Notes: generated by a model from the sequence alone, not told the origin. A stretch of 64,000 nt of DNA from Lyophyllum atratum (GCA_014905825.1 JACGCN010000001.1:930001-994000), one strand, 5' to 3'. Shown: positions 1 through 16,683, counted from the stretch's first letter. Translations and numbers: made by a program.

Positions 1-1514
1 AGGCTGAGGCAAAGTCAGAAGAGAACGAAATGGTAACCAGAAGACGTGACGAATTGGAAGCGAGGGTCGCCGCACTGGAGACCGAGTACGAGAACTCCTG
101 GGTAAGCATGCGTTCTTGGAATTGTTTTTACGGATCACTCATGCCTCGCGGTTTTCTCCTTTCTTTCACGATGCAGAGAAGACAATCAATGACGAGGAGA
201 CTAGCGACGTTGACCTGGCTGAGTCAATGGCGGACCTCAAGGTTTGACTTTACTTCCTACAGCGGGGATTACTTGCCTCCGTTGGAACGCACTAACTGAT
301 GTTTCTTGCAAGGCTAAGCTCGAAGCTCAATACGCCGCAAAGCGTGACGCACATCTCAGCGAAGCCGCAGACCTCAAGCAACAGCTTGAACTGAAAGCCA
401 ACGAAGTTCGCAGTTTAAACGCCTCGATCGATAGCCTCAAGAGTGTGAACGAGGAACTGAAGGTGCGCTTAATCGGTTTCACAGAGATCAATAACGGTAA
501 ACTGACATCGGCTTTTTCAGCGCGCCTTTGCGGTGACATCAGCCGGTATCGAGGGTGGTAAGAACTTGGCGGAAAGCGCGCAGGATCTTGAGCGGACAAG
601 GAAGGCCATCAACGTACAACTAGCGGAGTTCGATGGAGTCAAGAAGTCTCTTATGCGTGATTTGCAGAACCGTTGCGAGAAGGTCTGTCGTTTATACTTT
701 CACTCGAGACCCAGGGCTCATGTTTTCTCCCTACTTGCAGGTTGTAGAACTAGAGATTCAGCTCGACGAAATCAAGAGCAGTATAACAATGTGATTCGCA
801 ACAGCAACAGCAAAGCCCAGCAGAAGAAGATGGCATTCCTAGAGCGGAAACCTGGAGCAGCTAACGCTGGTTCAGAAACAGGTCAGGACCAAAGTTTTGT
901 ATGCTCGCTTATCTATTCTTGCTAACTCGGTGTTGTCGGGAAGCTTGTGGACCAGAACTCGAGCTTGAAGAAGGAGGCTGGGATTGCGGAACGGAAGCTA
1001 CTTGCTCGAAACGAGCGGATACAAAATTTGGAAGCTCTGCTTCAGGATGCTGACCGCCGGCTGTCGATTCAGAACCAGAAATTCGAGGCTCAATTGCAAG
1101 CAGTCAAGGAGCGCCTCGATCAGGCTCGAGGTAAGGGTTGATTTATTTTGTATTCATTCGACATGTTTGGTTTATCCCCTCCTTAGCGCAAAAAGCGGCC
1201 ACTGCGTCACCGCTTACCTTTGGCCGGATCGCGAAGCCGTTGCGAGGCGGGGGTGGGGCAGCGCCGCCTGCTGGGCCGATGCCCAGCAGCCATTGGTGGA
1301 GGAGTCGGGACGGCCAATCCGCTGGCGAGATTGCAGAACGAGGAGGGAGGGTGAGTGCTTCTTAATTGGATGTACCCTGAACGTGGATCTGACTTGACGG
1401 ATCTTTTTTTCATGGGCAGATCTTGTAAGTGTTTAGTTTGGAGGTATCATATGTGCTGACTTTGGGCGACTTTGTGCAGCGAAACGGGCATCGTGGTTCT
1501 TCAACTCTCGGTGA
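1..1514 (+). CDS. Conventional kinesin (kinesin-1) heavy chain, C-terminal part (5' end outside window)
   Basis: This is the tail half of a fungal kinesin-1 heavy chain, the plus-end-directed microtubule motor that carries vesicles along hyphae. The motor domain lies left of the window. Several exons between 1 and about 1131 encode continuous heptad-rich coiled coil (for example the blocks at about 312-462, 520-682 and 940-1131). At 1219-1254 the reading is FGRIAKPLRGGG, which contains the IAK autoinhibitory tail motif. The last exon (from 1480) ends KRASWFFNSR-stop, the C-terminal signature I know from fungal conventional kinesins. Joining the last exons in frame needs a 5-nt exon at 1420-1424. 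The frame also shifts between GGGGAAPP and GVGTANPLARLQNEEG (about 1254-1300), explained either by a short intron or by an indel. Identity is firm; the exon joins near the end are inferred. Confidence 0.9.
1420..1424 (+). other. Five-nucleotide micro-exon in the kinesin tail
   Basis: The exon ending at 1350 (reading NPLARLQNEEG plus two bases of the next codon) is followed by a clear donor GTGAGT. The final KRASWFFNSR exon after the acceptor at 1477-1479 needs one base before its leading CG. A five-base exon ATCTT, flanked by an acceptor (GGGCAG at 1414-1419) and a donor (GTAAGT at 1425), restores the frame and reads G-S-S-K-R-A-S-W. Both flanking introns (69 and 55 nt) contain CTGAC-type branch sequences. 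No transcript evidence is available here. Confidence 0.6.
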
Positions 1515-2160
1515 GGAGGATGTGTGTGCTGTGTTCTGTTTTTGCAATACGTGTATCTCTCGCATATCTAGTAGTCGCAATGGCATAATTTCTCGGAAGA
1601 CAAGCGGGAGGGCCTTACGTCATGAGGGCGGGGACCTGGATGGGCAACAAAGCCAAACAATGACTAGGCCAAATTAGGCGCAATTGATCGGGCTGAAACA
1701 CGGGAGAATAAATCTTGGGTATTGTCGTGGAGAAAATATTGCCTCCGTTCGAGCCAACGGTCAGGTTATTCGATGGGCGCCAACGCCTTGGTCCACGCGC
1801 GGTAGCCACCCACCGCCTCAATCCCAGCCCTGTCCCCGACCCCTTCCTGTCTTTCACAAGTCCTGCTCCAGTTCGGTACCCCCCTCAACATACACGCTAA
1901 CCTTGTATGTCGCGTCCTCTAATTTTTTATTTTTTATTTTTTCAATTCCAACATTACCCCTTCTGTTCTTAACCACGTCTTTGCTGGTCGAGCTCTTCTT
2001 TGGCTTCCTTCCTCGTCGTTGCCTGACTTCTTTCTGTCTCTAGCTTTAATACCCTTGCCGCCTGCTACTCTCCTGCATAATTCTCTCATCCAGTCAGTCT
2101 TCGCCATACCGCACTTCCGTCTTTCCAAACTGACTCGCTGCAGCATATAATTAGCTTCAT
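1515..2160. promoter_or_regulatory. Intergenic region: kinesin 3' end and PUF gene promoter
   Basis: No coding signal that I trust. Pyrimidine-rich stretches and a T-rich run with three TTTTTTA-like units (about 1923-1945) precede the PUF start, as expected of a fungal promoter and 5' leader. Short open frames here have the composition of non-coding sequence. Confidence 0.4.
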
Positions 2161-5100
2161 ATGTCCGGAAATTCCTCGCGCAAGCCCTCAGGTTCATCGA
2201 CACATTCTGCAGCACACTCGCCGCTAGGCTCCCCCAGCCACGTACTATCCTTCCCCATGACGTCTTTGCGTTTCTCTGTCCTCATTGTTCTGTTCTTTTT
2301 AGGGTTTGAGAAATCTGAACCCCGTTACTGCAGCAAATATGTATAGCCTTGGCGTAGGCAGCGCGAACGGCCGCAAAGGACTTAATTCTGGCTGGCAGGT
2401 CCGTATCACGCGGCGTTCGTGTCCTTACTGTCCTAGAAGTAACCTTTTGCCTTTAGGTTTGGAACTCTGCCGCGCCATCATCCAGAAACGCGTCCGTCTC
2501 CTCCGCTCCCAGTGTCAACGATCTCCCCGACATGAACTATCGTGCCAACTATAACGAAGGATGGGTGGGGTCAGCGTCGCGCTCAACGAGTGGCACTTGG
2601 TCCGAGGCCAATGACGGGCAGCAGCAGAAGGAACACTCACCCGTGGTATGTGTTTACGTGCTCATTCGGTCAAGTATACTAACTCTTATTCAGGATGTTA
2701 ACTCCCAATTAGGTTTGCATCACGCAAGGCCACATGCGAGGCAGGCCACAGCTCTGGAAGACCCCAAAACAGCCAGTATTCTCCTCAACGTTATGATGGT
2801 GGACTTGGACAGGATAGCGGCCCACGCTTTCCGTCTGCCTCTTCACCAACGCGGCCTTTTGCAGCACCAGCGTACTCGGAACCTCAGAACGTCAACTCAA
2901 TGGCGCGGTCGGTCCCTATGGCACTCTTCAGGTTCCCAGTGCGGTAAATGACGAGTTATCACTTGCTCTACGCGGTATGGTCGTCGAAGACGAATACTAT
3001 CAGAATCGACAGCCGCCACCTGTCTCTCAAACCAGTCCTCATATTCGTGGCCCTCCCCAGCCTCGTCCCTTTAACGGATATCCGCCTCCGGAGTATAATC
3101 CATACTACATGGCTCCACCACGTGAATCCTTCGTCGATTATCATCAGTACGGGTATGGACACACTGACCCTTCCATGTACGGTTCTCCGGCTATGAACAA
3201 CGCATCACCCGCTGGTCTTTATCCTGGCATGCCAACACCACAGATGTCACATCCAAACAGCGTTCCTGTCCCTGATGTACATCGTCCACATCCGGGAATG
3301 TTCTACGAATATGGAGCGGGCCATATGCCATCACAGTACTACTTCGCGAACCCTCAGGCCGTCGTATACTCTCAGCCGCCGCCACCGCCACCGCCAAACC
3401 ACTCACCGATGATGGCAGCTCAGGTCCCCGCAACGCTCATGGAAAAAAAGAGTGAACTACAGGTACTATCAATCGAACATCGTTATCATTCTCTGCTAAC
3501 ATATTCCTGGCAGTATAATGTACACCAGCAATTGGCCTCACAGACCTTAATGTATAGCGCGATGAGATCAACACCATCCCCGCATCGGCAGGGCTACGGG
3601 GACTATACTCAGTTCCCTATTGTACTAACGGGGCCGCTGGGAATCTATGGTAACCATCCTGCCTGCCTATATGTACCCCAACATGCGTGGAGGGCGTCGG
3701 GGGCACGTCCCCGACGAGGCTGCAGTTGCCCTGCGCAGCCCTATTCTGGATGAGTTCCGTGGAAACAAGACGCGCAAATGGGAACTCAGGGTACGTTTTA
3801 TGGTGAAACACATTGCGAATATGTGCCTGAATGATATATTGACCTTTTAGGATATTTTCGGATACGTTGTCGAGTTTAGCGGCGACCAGCACGGGTCACG
3901 CTTCATCCAGCAGAAATTGGAAAGCGCGACGACTGAGGAGAAACAAGCAATTTTTGATGAGATTGTGCCTGCCAACACGCTTCAGCTGATTTCCGACGTG
4001 TTTGGGAACTATGTAAGTCTCTGGAGATTCCTTTGATATTGAGACTGACTGCTCACGCGCCACTGGTAGGTTATCCAGAAATTGTTTGAGCATGGAACAC
4101 AAATACAGAAGACTCGTCTGGCGAATAGTATGGAAGGACGCATACTCGTCCTATCATGCCAAATGTATGGTTGTCGTGTGGTACAAAAGGTAAATTCAAG
4201 TCTCTTCTCATTCACATACCTCTCACAACTCTTATAAAAGGCCATCGAGTATGTTCTCCCAGAGCAGCAAGCGTCCTTCGTGAAGGAGCTCGAACCGCAC
4301 GTTCTAAGATGCGTCAAAGATGCCAACGGCAACCATGTATGTTTTCTTCCTGGGACGAAGCTCTATAGCACTGACGTGCGTGCGATGTCAGGTAATCCAG
4401 AAGCTCATCGAACGAGTATCGCCTGACCGTCTGGGCTTCGTACATATTTTCCGAGGCAACGTCTTCGATCTCGCCGCTCATCCATACGGCTGTAGAGTCC
4501 TGCAGCGGTGCCTCGAGCATCTTCCAGAAGAGAACACTCGGCCACTTATGGATGAGCTTCACAAGTATATGTCGAATCTGATGCTGGACCAGTTCGGGGT
4601 AAGCTCAATTCCCTTGCCTCTCCTTCACTTGTCCTTATTTGTTCCCTGAAGAACTACGTCGTTCAATATGTCCTTGAGCATGGGAAGCCCCACGACAGGG
4701 CTCTTATAATTTCGAAGCTCCATGGGCAGATCCTGCCGTTGGCGCGACATAAATTTGCCTCAAATGTTTGCGAGAAGGCGCTGGTCTGCGCTGACGCTGA
4801 GACTAGGCGGAAGCTCATCGAAGAAATCATTACTGTGAGGCCTGATGGTGTTAGTCCAATCACTGGCATGATGAAGGATCAGTACGCCAGTACGCACTTT
4901 TTATCGAAAATTATGTCCGTATCCGAGTGACTGAGCTTTCATCGTACAGACTATGTCCTTCAACGCGCAATGGTCGTTGCGGTCGGAGAGCAAAAGGAGA
5001 TGCTCTTCAGTAAAGTCAAACCTCAGCTCATCAGCATGCGCAGATATTCTAGTGCTTACATCAAACATCTTGCCGCTAGTTCGTTCTCTATCCGTAACAT

Positions 5101-5178
5101 TGCTCGACATGTTGACTGACCACGCTTTGTCCAGTTGACCGACTTATCGAAAAGCATTCCCCTACACCAAAAACTTAA
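2161..5178 (+). CDS. Pumilio/PUF-family RNA-binding protein (Puf3/PUM1-like)
   Basis: A translational repressor and mRNA-decay factor that binds UGUA-containing 3'UTRs in the cytoplasm. The N-terminal half (2161 to about 3700) is low-complexity and rich in Pro, Tyr, Gln and Ser. The C-terminal half (about 3745-5120) is a complete Pumilio homology domain with eight repeats. The base-recognition triplets read SRFIQ, NYVIQ, CRVVQ, NHVIQ, CRVLQ, NYVVQ, SNVCE and NYVLQ. These match the residues of human PUM1 position by position and so predict UGUANAUA as target. The start ATG at 2161 opens MSGNSSRK; the protein ends [10 protein letters not shown] at 5178. About ten introns interrupt the gene. Frame continuity at about 2893-2934 and 3650-3693 needs introns of only 42-44 nt. 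Family assignment is secure; which yeast Puf it corresponds to is inferred from the recognition code. Confidence 0.93.
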
Positions 5179-5775
5179 TCATGCATTTCTCAACTAATAC
5201 GTCTGACCTCAGACAACCTCACTCGTTGATTCAACACTCGTCGTTCGTTCCCTACCTTTCATTCCACATTGCACCTCCACATCCTGGACTGCATCCATAT
5301 TCATACCCTGCATGCTCTTATAATTCTGCAATAACTCATCATTCTCGCTGCATCGCATTGTTACGCACATGCACTTCGTCGAACACTATAATCGCACCAC
5401 TGTCAATAGCTTCACTTTTCGTACATAGTTCATGGTTGGATAGTTGGACATTATCTTTTGTTGTGCTGACCCCTCTTGTCATGATACACGTCCTATAATG
5501 GTTTGCTACCGCTACAGCATTTCGTACCAGCTTATCCCGACCATCCCTAGCCACATATACCGTCGTCTATAATCATTAGGACTCTGATTAGTCTTCCGAC
5601 CAGTGTGAACCTGTGAAAGTCTTGCCATTTGATTGCTGGAACGAAAGTGACGTGTCGAAAGCAAAGTCGGCCAAATAGCGGAGCAATACTGCAACAGTAC
5701 TACCCCAAGTACCACTCCTTGCACCAATCCTCCTGGCCGCCTTGGACATCACTGACAACCCTTTAGTGGCACCAA
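5179..5775. promoter_or_regulatory. Intergenic region: PUF 3' end and SEC16 promoter
   Basis: No supported gene. The open frames here are short and AT/TC-rich without recognisable protein features. The stretch probably holds the PUF 3'UTR and the promoter and leader of the Sec16 gene. Confidence 0.4.
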
Positions 5776-8700
5776 ATGAACGGCGTAGAGGCCGCAGCCT
5801 CGCTTTTTGGCTCTGACGAGCCAGCTTCCGACCCCTTTGCTACCCTCGGAGAAGACACAGCGCCTCGGTCTTCCGCTGAAGACTTATTCAACGAAGGCGG
5901 CGTGTCCAGCAATTCAAATTCCCTATTCGATCCTCAAGGCGGTGACCTATTCGCTGCTGGGGACAGCACAGCGCAGGACACATCACAATTTTATACCCAA
6001 CCCGAGTCGACTTCTGGCTATTCCACGGCTGGCACATACACCCACTCGGGCGCCGACAGCACCAGTCAACAGGGTTGGTACGACCAACAAGGGCAATGGC
6101 AGAACTTCGAACAGCAGCAGAGTGCAGAACCGAGCTTCACATCACGTACCTATCCCTACTTTCTTCATTTCGCATGAATTCAAGGGTTGACCTGTACATT
6201 TTCTTGCAGCGTCGCCAGAGACCTACACTCCTCAGCAACAACAACATAAGGCGACCACAAATGTATACGGATCTTATGCAGTGCAGAATGCATATACCCC
6301 GCCGGTCAATGCTGTAGCTCAGCTGCAGTCACCTTATGATCCCTACACGCCGCCCCAACCAACGAGTACTTATTTTCCATCGCAACCCGCCGCTCCAGCC
6401 ACTTCGACGTATACGCCCTATGCTTATACACCCTCCACTGGTCAACAAGGCCCCACTTCTCAATACACCCCTTCATACGCCGGAGGCAGTCAAACATCTT
6501 ATACGGCAGCACCGACTGAACATGTAGCCCTGCCAACGCCGTCATCATCGATTTCGGTTCCTCCTCCTGTGCCGGTTGCAGCAGCTACGATCACTCGACC
6601 CAAGGTCTCTAACGCATATGACCCACCATTCCCGACTACTGCCAAGGCCAATCGAAGGATTGCACGGACAGGATCTGGTCAACAAATCTATGGATATAAC
6701 GCTTATGAAACTATGTCGCCCCCGGTAGGAGCTTACGCTCACCCGTCGCAGACTTCACCATATGTTTCACATACGCCTCCTCCTCCGCAAGGGACACCAC
6801 CTCAACGACTCGCGCCGCCGCCGCCGCCTCCTACAGAATCTCGAATCCCTTCTCAGTCCATTACCTCCGCCTCCAGTGCGTAGTCCTGCGCTCCCTGTGC
6901 GATCTCCTTACATTCCAGGCGGCGGTTATGAGGCTCGTAACGTACCCGCGTCAGTTAATGACTACGGTGGTGGTGTGACAGGTATCACGTCCCCCGAAAC
7001 CGGGCCTTTGAAGAGTCTTCTACGCAAAGCAAACGTCAAGATGTCACTTCTTGGACCCCTCATGAGGCGCGACCGGTGCTGGCTTCCACTGGCGTCTCGG
7101 AGACACCGTTCGATAACTATGCCTCATCCCAGTATACAGACCCTGAAACAGTACACCCAGACCTTGCCAAGGAATCCTCGAGCCATTACAATCCCTATTC
7201 CATCCCTTCGCAGGGTGTGGACGAGACCCCGCCACCCCAAAAGGTTTCTTTTGCACCCAGCCTAGGTTCTCCTCTGTCTTTAGCGTCCTCGTTACGAGCA
7301 AGTAGCCCTCATCAGTATGCCCTTCCTCCATCTCCAACCTCGAGTCAGCAATATGGCCGTTCAAGTCCATTCTTGGACTCCGCCATCGTCACTGCAAAAA
7401 GGAGCGCGTCACCAAGGTCCTTCATGGAACCTCCGAGGGAGAAAACACCAGATATCGATGCCCACGCTCCGTTGAAGGACACCACTCAGGCCGCTGCTGT
7501 CCGCTCACCCCAGCAGATGTTGAGTTCCCCACTACGCAGCTCGTCCCCTGCCTCGGTCCATGGTAATGGAGTGTGGACCCCGCCCGTAGGAGTGGCAAAT
7601 CCCTATCTTCCAAAATCGGTTGCCGGAAGCCAGGGGAATGCATCAACTGCAAACTTACCGAATGGACAACCCGGTATAGCGCCCGATCCCTACGCACCCA
7701 AATCACACACTAATGGTTATAATGGGGAGCGAACCGCTTCTCCGAGCTCGTTTGTTGCACGGTCTGCAACTGGAGGCGTGCCTGCTCCGAAGAACTACCC
7801 TTTGACGAACCCTTATGCACCTCCCAAAGCAGACATCCTTCGTAACCGGTCCATGTCGAATAGTTCTATGCTATCATCTACATCCACGAGCCCGGAGGAT
7901 CCCTATGCGCCGTCTCAGCACAGTAAACGCATTCCTAGCGAAGCTGATTATGGGAATTATTCATCAAGATACAATTACCCGAATGGCCAAGAGGCTAAGC
8001 CATCCTTCCTTGCAACCCGAGTATCCCGTGCAAGAATTACCGGTGAAGCCGTTCCAGACCCCTTACGCTCCTTCTCCTTCGCTCTTGGGAGCCAACGATC
8101 CGCTGGGACGCACGTCGGCTCGCGTGCCAGTTTTTAGTTTTGGCTTCGGCGGTAAACTTATAACATGCTTCCATGGTGCCGAATCCTTGAGCACTGGTTT
8201 CGATGTTGCGTTGTCATCTCGCAACTCGACAGGCGTCCACATTCGTGTTCTGAAAACACTCATACCAGAATCAGCCTTAGATACATCCACTGCTGCATTC
8301 CCGGGGCCTCTGTTCGGCGACCCTGGGACATCGACTACATCTCTTGTTCGTACTGGTGCTACCACACAGACGAAGACCAAGAAAGCAAAGGTGACGAAGT
8401 ATCTCTCCGAACGGATAGATGAACTAGCTCTGGGTCTTCGTTACCTGAAGCCGGACAGTCTCGAGAGCTCACGAGCAGAAGGCAAACTCGTTCTCATCAA
8501 GCTGTTGCAATTGATGGTGGAACATGATGGTCGTCTGACTGGGACGTAGGTGCATAGAATTTTGACCCAGACCTTGTGAGCTCACCGTCTCTGCAGGTCG
8601 GAGTTGGATACCGCTGTTCGGCTTGCCCTTGTCCCCAGATTGGAAGGCACTTTCGGTGCCAATAATGGCTTTACCGCTGTCGCCGATACGCAGGGATCCG

Positions 8701-11326
8701 CACCAGCATCAGCATACTCGGCTCTTCCAGGCTTTTCGAGTGATTCTCATGAGAGCGCCATCTCTGTTACGACCCTTCGACCATCCACTCTTGACAAAAT
8801 ACAAGGCTTCCTCCTCCGCGGTGAGCGCAGGCAGGCCTACCACTACGCCTTAGACGAGAAACTGTGGGCACATGCGATGGTTATCGCTAGTAGCATTGAT
8901 AAGGAGGCTTGGAAAGAAGTTGTCGGCGAGTTTCTTAGGACAGAGCTTGGAACGGCTACAGCTCCTCAGAATCCCATTGACCAATCTTTACCACCTTCCA
9001 ACGGTCGAGAAAGTCTACGGGCAGCATACAGTCTTTTCTCTGGTCAGGGGGCTGCTGCAGGTAATACCCCTTCATGTTCTGCTTCTAGGTAGCTGATCTT
9101 TTTTCTAGTTCAAGAGCTAGTACCACAGACCCTTCTTGTACGAACGAATGGTCGCCTCCAGCCTCAGGTTGCCTCTCATCCAACCCCGAGGACGCCAAAT
9201 TTTACCTCTACACCTACTCAACTGGCCAACGTACCTCTAGAAAGCCTTTCGAAGTGGGCAGAAACAGTCGCTATGATGCTCTCTAGTCCTCTTTCGCAGG
9301 AGACCTCTGCTGCGCTGACTGCTTTAGGAGATCATCTGGCCGCAAACCAGTTATTTGAGGCAGCACATGTATGGTAATTATTCCAGATATCTGCTTCCTC
9401 TTCAGGACGTAGCGCTGAACCATCTTATTAGCTATCTGTTGGCACCTCTGACCTCCCCCCTAGGAGGAGTCGGTCACCCCTCTGCACGTATTGTACTTGT
9501 CGGTTCTCGAAATCCTCAAAATTGGCCGAGCTTCGCGAGAGATCAAGATCCATTGATCTTTTCCGAAACTGTGGAATTTGCTCTTTCGCTCGTAACCCCT
9601 GTGAAAGGACAAGATGCGTTTTCTGGTATCGCACATTTACAAGCATACCGGTTCATAAGAGCCATGGCTTTGGCTGAAATTGGTGATATCCAGCAGGCTA
9701 ATAGGTCAGTACCGCACCTAGCTTCTGCATTATTCTTTGTAACCCTATAAGCAGGTATTGCGAGGCTATAACGGCAACAGTTGTTCGTGGATCACCCTAT
9801 TCTACGCCTGCTCTCTTGGAACAATTAAAAGGCCTATCCGATCGAATTGCTGGTGTTACGCAAGTCGACAAATCGTTCTGGACGGGCGCCAAGTTGAGCA
9901 AGCCCAGTCTCGATACCATAGGGGGCTGGCTTGAAGGCAGATTCACAAAATTGGTCACTGGTGACGCTGATATGGAGAAGACGCCAGAAGAGGATATCAT
10001 CAAACCCGACAACCATGGATTTTCGGGCCCGTTCTCCCATTACAGTACAATATCATCCACGACGCCTTCTGCGAGATCTTCACCTCAGCCTACAGTGGTG
10101 AATCTGAATGTCCTGCCGCCCGCTCGGAGTGGTTCTGCCATGGCGTCTTCTTCGCCGTATGCTCACCCACAGATCGATAGAGCTTCCTCGGCAATGGAAT
10201 ATGTGAGACGCAAACCTTCACCAGGACCCCGTATCGTCTCTGCGCATGCCTCCTACAACATCCTTTGCAAGCGCTCCATCTTTCGGCCAAGCTCTCAATG
10301 GCCAACACAACGGCTATAGTCCTACTGATGATCTCGTCACTCCACGACCATCGCTTACTGCCGACGAAAGCGAAAGCACCGCTCAAGACGCGACTTGGTG
10401 GGGTGGGACTGCATATGCAGAAGGACCTGCTACACAGACCCCAACCGCTTCTAGCTTCCTGCGGGTTGAAGAGAACGCTTTGCAGGCGTCCACATCCTCC
10501 GGACGGCTTTGTTTCCCTTATGGACACCGCATCCTACTCGGTGGGACCTCATGGACCCGTGAAGTCTGCTGCATATGCCTCGACTCATCAAGATGAGGAA
10601 GATGAAGATCTCGGTTTCGGAAACTCCAAGCGAGAGATGCGAGAAAAGGCGAGCGTTGTAAGTGAACAGACCAAATCCTCCCCCAGTCCCGAGGCAGTCA
10701 AACCTCTGGCACCGCCCGAACCAGGTAAGCCTTGTTTCGTGCTCTCAGAGATAGCAAGGCTCATACAAAGTGTATCTTTAGAAGCTACGCCTGCACCAGC
10801 AACAAGCGGTTGGCTTAGTCGATGGTGGAAGAAGAGCGACGCAATGCCTGGACCAGTCAAAGCCAGTCTTGGTGATGAGTCAGCCTTCTATTACGACAAA
10901 GACTTGAAACGCTGGGTGAATAAGAAGGTTTGTCGTCGTCTTACCTCTCATCAAGATAATTGTCCTGACAATCTCTCGAAGGCTGGTGCTGCTGAATCCG
11001 CTAAAGCAGCTACTCCCCCTCCACCACCCTCCAGAGCTCAAACGGCATCACCAGCCATGAGTGGTCCCCGGCTTCCAGCTGCCTCTGAATCTCCACCACC
11101 GAATCGTTCAGCATCTGCCATTGATCTCAGCACATCACCCCCAAGTAGAACAACTATGCGGGTGCGATCGAACTTGGTCCCTACACTGGATTCTGCGCCC
11201 AGCACACCCACGGGAACGAGGTTGGCGCCACCTGGACCGCCACCAGGTCGTCCCAAGTCACAGGCATCCAAACGAAATATACGCAGCCGTTATGTGGATG
11301 TATTTCAGCAGGAAGGTGGTGCATAG
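5776..11326 (+). CDS. SEC16: COPII coat assembly protein Sec16
   Basis: Large scaffold that organises ER exit sites and binds the COPII coat (Sec23/24, Sec13/31) and Sar1. The N-terminal part (5776 to about 8100) is long, disordered and rich in Pro, Ser, Tyr and Gln. The central conserved domain begins at about 8130 with PVFSFGFGGKLITCFHG, the hallmark opening of the Sec16 central domain, and continues as the helical ACE1 region to about 9770. Near the C-terminus (about 10795-10928) WLSRWWKKS and YYDKDLKRWVNKK form the conserved C-terminal block. The start ATG at 5776 reads MNGVEAAASLFGSDEP; the stop is at 11324. An apparent stop at 6881 falls inside an intron (donor GTGCGT at about 6875, acceptor about 6918). 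Further introns at about 6982-7040 and 8022-8058 keep the frame; the latter would be only about 37 nt. The gene appears intact. Confidence 0.94.
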
Positions 11327-11582
11327 ATAGCGTGTCTAAACAATACTTACAATTTAATGAGCTCAACCTGCATATTTACATGTTTCTGTCGTGTGCAAGC
11401 ATATTCATAATTTCAGTCTGTGGAACATCTCCTTTTCACCCAGTGTATCTTATGTTATGATCGAATTCACTCCAGTTGGTATGATGTTCTGCAGAGACTT
11501 TGGGATTCAATACTCGAGTACGAAAGAGAAAGCTTTTAGACTTTTATAAGAATAACTTAAAAGGATAACCTAGGTTGGAAAG

Positions 11583-12764
11583 TCAGGAAGCCGGGTCTAC
11601 TGAGTTGACAGATCGTGACGCACCCCGGTTTTTGACTCTGAACAACGACACTAGTACAGAGTATACGATGACGAATACCCCTGACCATAGGTATATCTGG
11701 ACTCTCTGGCGGGCAGGTGAAGTTTGGTAAGGAACAACTAGAATGAGCATCAAGAAAGACATCGCTAAAAGTCCGTCTGGAGGATGAGGTGTCAGTAAGG
11801 GCCTGGTGGCGCACAGAAATGGAATGGTACTTACAAATGCCAGCTACAACGGATACTTCCTGGCCGAACTGGTTCTGGAAGCCGCTAGCAATCCAATTAC
11901 CACCGCCTCCAGTATGAGGCGACCCTCTGATACGGGTGAACATGTAGCCAGAAGTCATGACGAGAGAAACCGCAATGGTGACCAGAGCCCACGTCCAGCG
12001 GCTCTGGAGGATGGGTGCAATAAATCGAAGGGTCACAAGGAGGCAAAGGACAGCAGTGGCCATGGTAAAGTAGCGGGCCCAATCAATAGGATCACTGTAT
12101 GGAATTGGGATGGGAGTGTGCTTTGAGAGATTCTCCGCCAGTGGTTTCGCGTCAAATCCGCTAAATATTCGATCAATAACTACCGCAACGGCTCAAGGTA
12201 GTCATTCTTACTTTGAGAAATCATATTTGATAGGAGACACCTTTCCGTTTGTCGGTGCACGAGGACCTTGGGCAGCGGGGTATACATAGACAACTGGCGC
12301 CGATTGCAGTCCAAGCTAATATGGGATATCAATGGTGTCACCCAAGGACAGCAGCCAGATGACCGACCTTTTGGAACGTAGCTTGTCCGTCGTCAAAGTC
12401 CAGAGTGGCGAAGAAATGCTCATTGCGGTGTTCCTTGGGAACTGTGGCCCAAGCTTCGGCCACAGCATTCCACGATGGGTCGAACTCCCTAGTAGTGAAC
12501 TGATCGAAACAGGGTCTGCAATATAGAAGATGTTCATACATACTTGCATGGCCCACATTTTCGTCTCTTGTCCAAGGCCGTTAGTTGGACTGAAACGGAC
12601 CACGTACGCTTGGGCGAAGTCAGCAGATCGAAAGTATTGCTGTCGAGTTTGATGAGGCCATTCCCAGCTTTAGCGAGCTCGGTAAGTCGCTGATAAGGGT
12701 CCTGGGCGGCTGCTAGATAGAAAGGAAGAGATAAAAGAGCGAGGAGGGATTTTGAGTATTTCAT
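11583..12764 (-). CDS. OST3: Oligosaccharyltransferase subunit Ost3/Ost6 (thioredoxin-like)
   Basis: Subunit of the ER oligosaccharyltransferase that transfers the N-glycan to Asn. It acts as an oxidoreductase which captures substrate cysteines to allow efficient glycosylation. The protein starts MKYSKSLLALLSLPFYLAAA (signal peptide), followed by a lumenal thioredoxin-like domain with the CxxC site KCGPCK and the segment FDPSWNAVAEAW. Four membrane segments follow: ATAVLCLLVTLRFIAPIL, WALVTIAVSLVMTSGYMF, a third segment split by an intron at about 11803, and IYLWSGVFVIVYSVLVSLF. The conserved FQNQFGQE and VVPYQTSPARQR are present. After the last intron I chose the frame that gives LMLILVVPYQ and ends VKNRGASRSVNSVDPAS. 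The ATG lies 94 bp from the divergent PIK1 start, so the two probably share a promoter. Confidence 0.93.
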
Positions 12765-12858
12765 GGTGTCGACGTGTAAGTCGAAGTACGCGACGATGTC
12801 CAAATGGGGAATCGCAGTTGGAGGTCAAGATTTTGTGTGCTCGTCTGGTATGGCCACC

Positions 12859-16683
<3,825 letters not shown>

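Noticed and set aside
6875..6918. Apparent in-frame stop in SEC16 at about 6881, suggesting a broken gene
   Set aside because: A GTGCGT donor and a CATTCCAG acceptor define an intron over the stop, and the frame continues normally.
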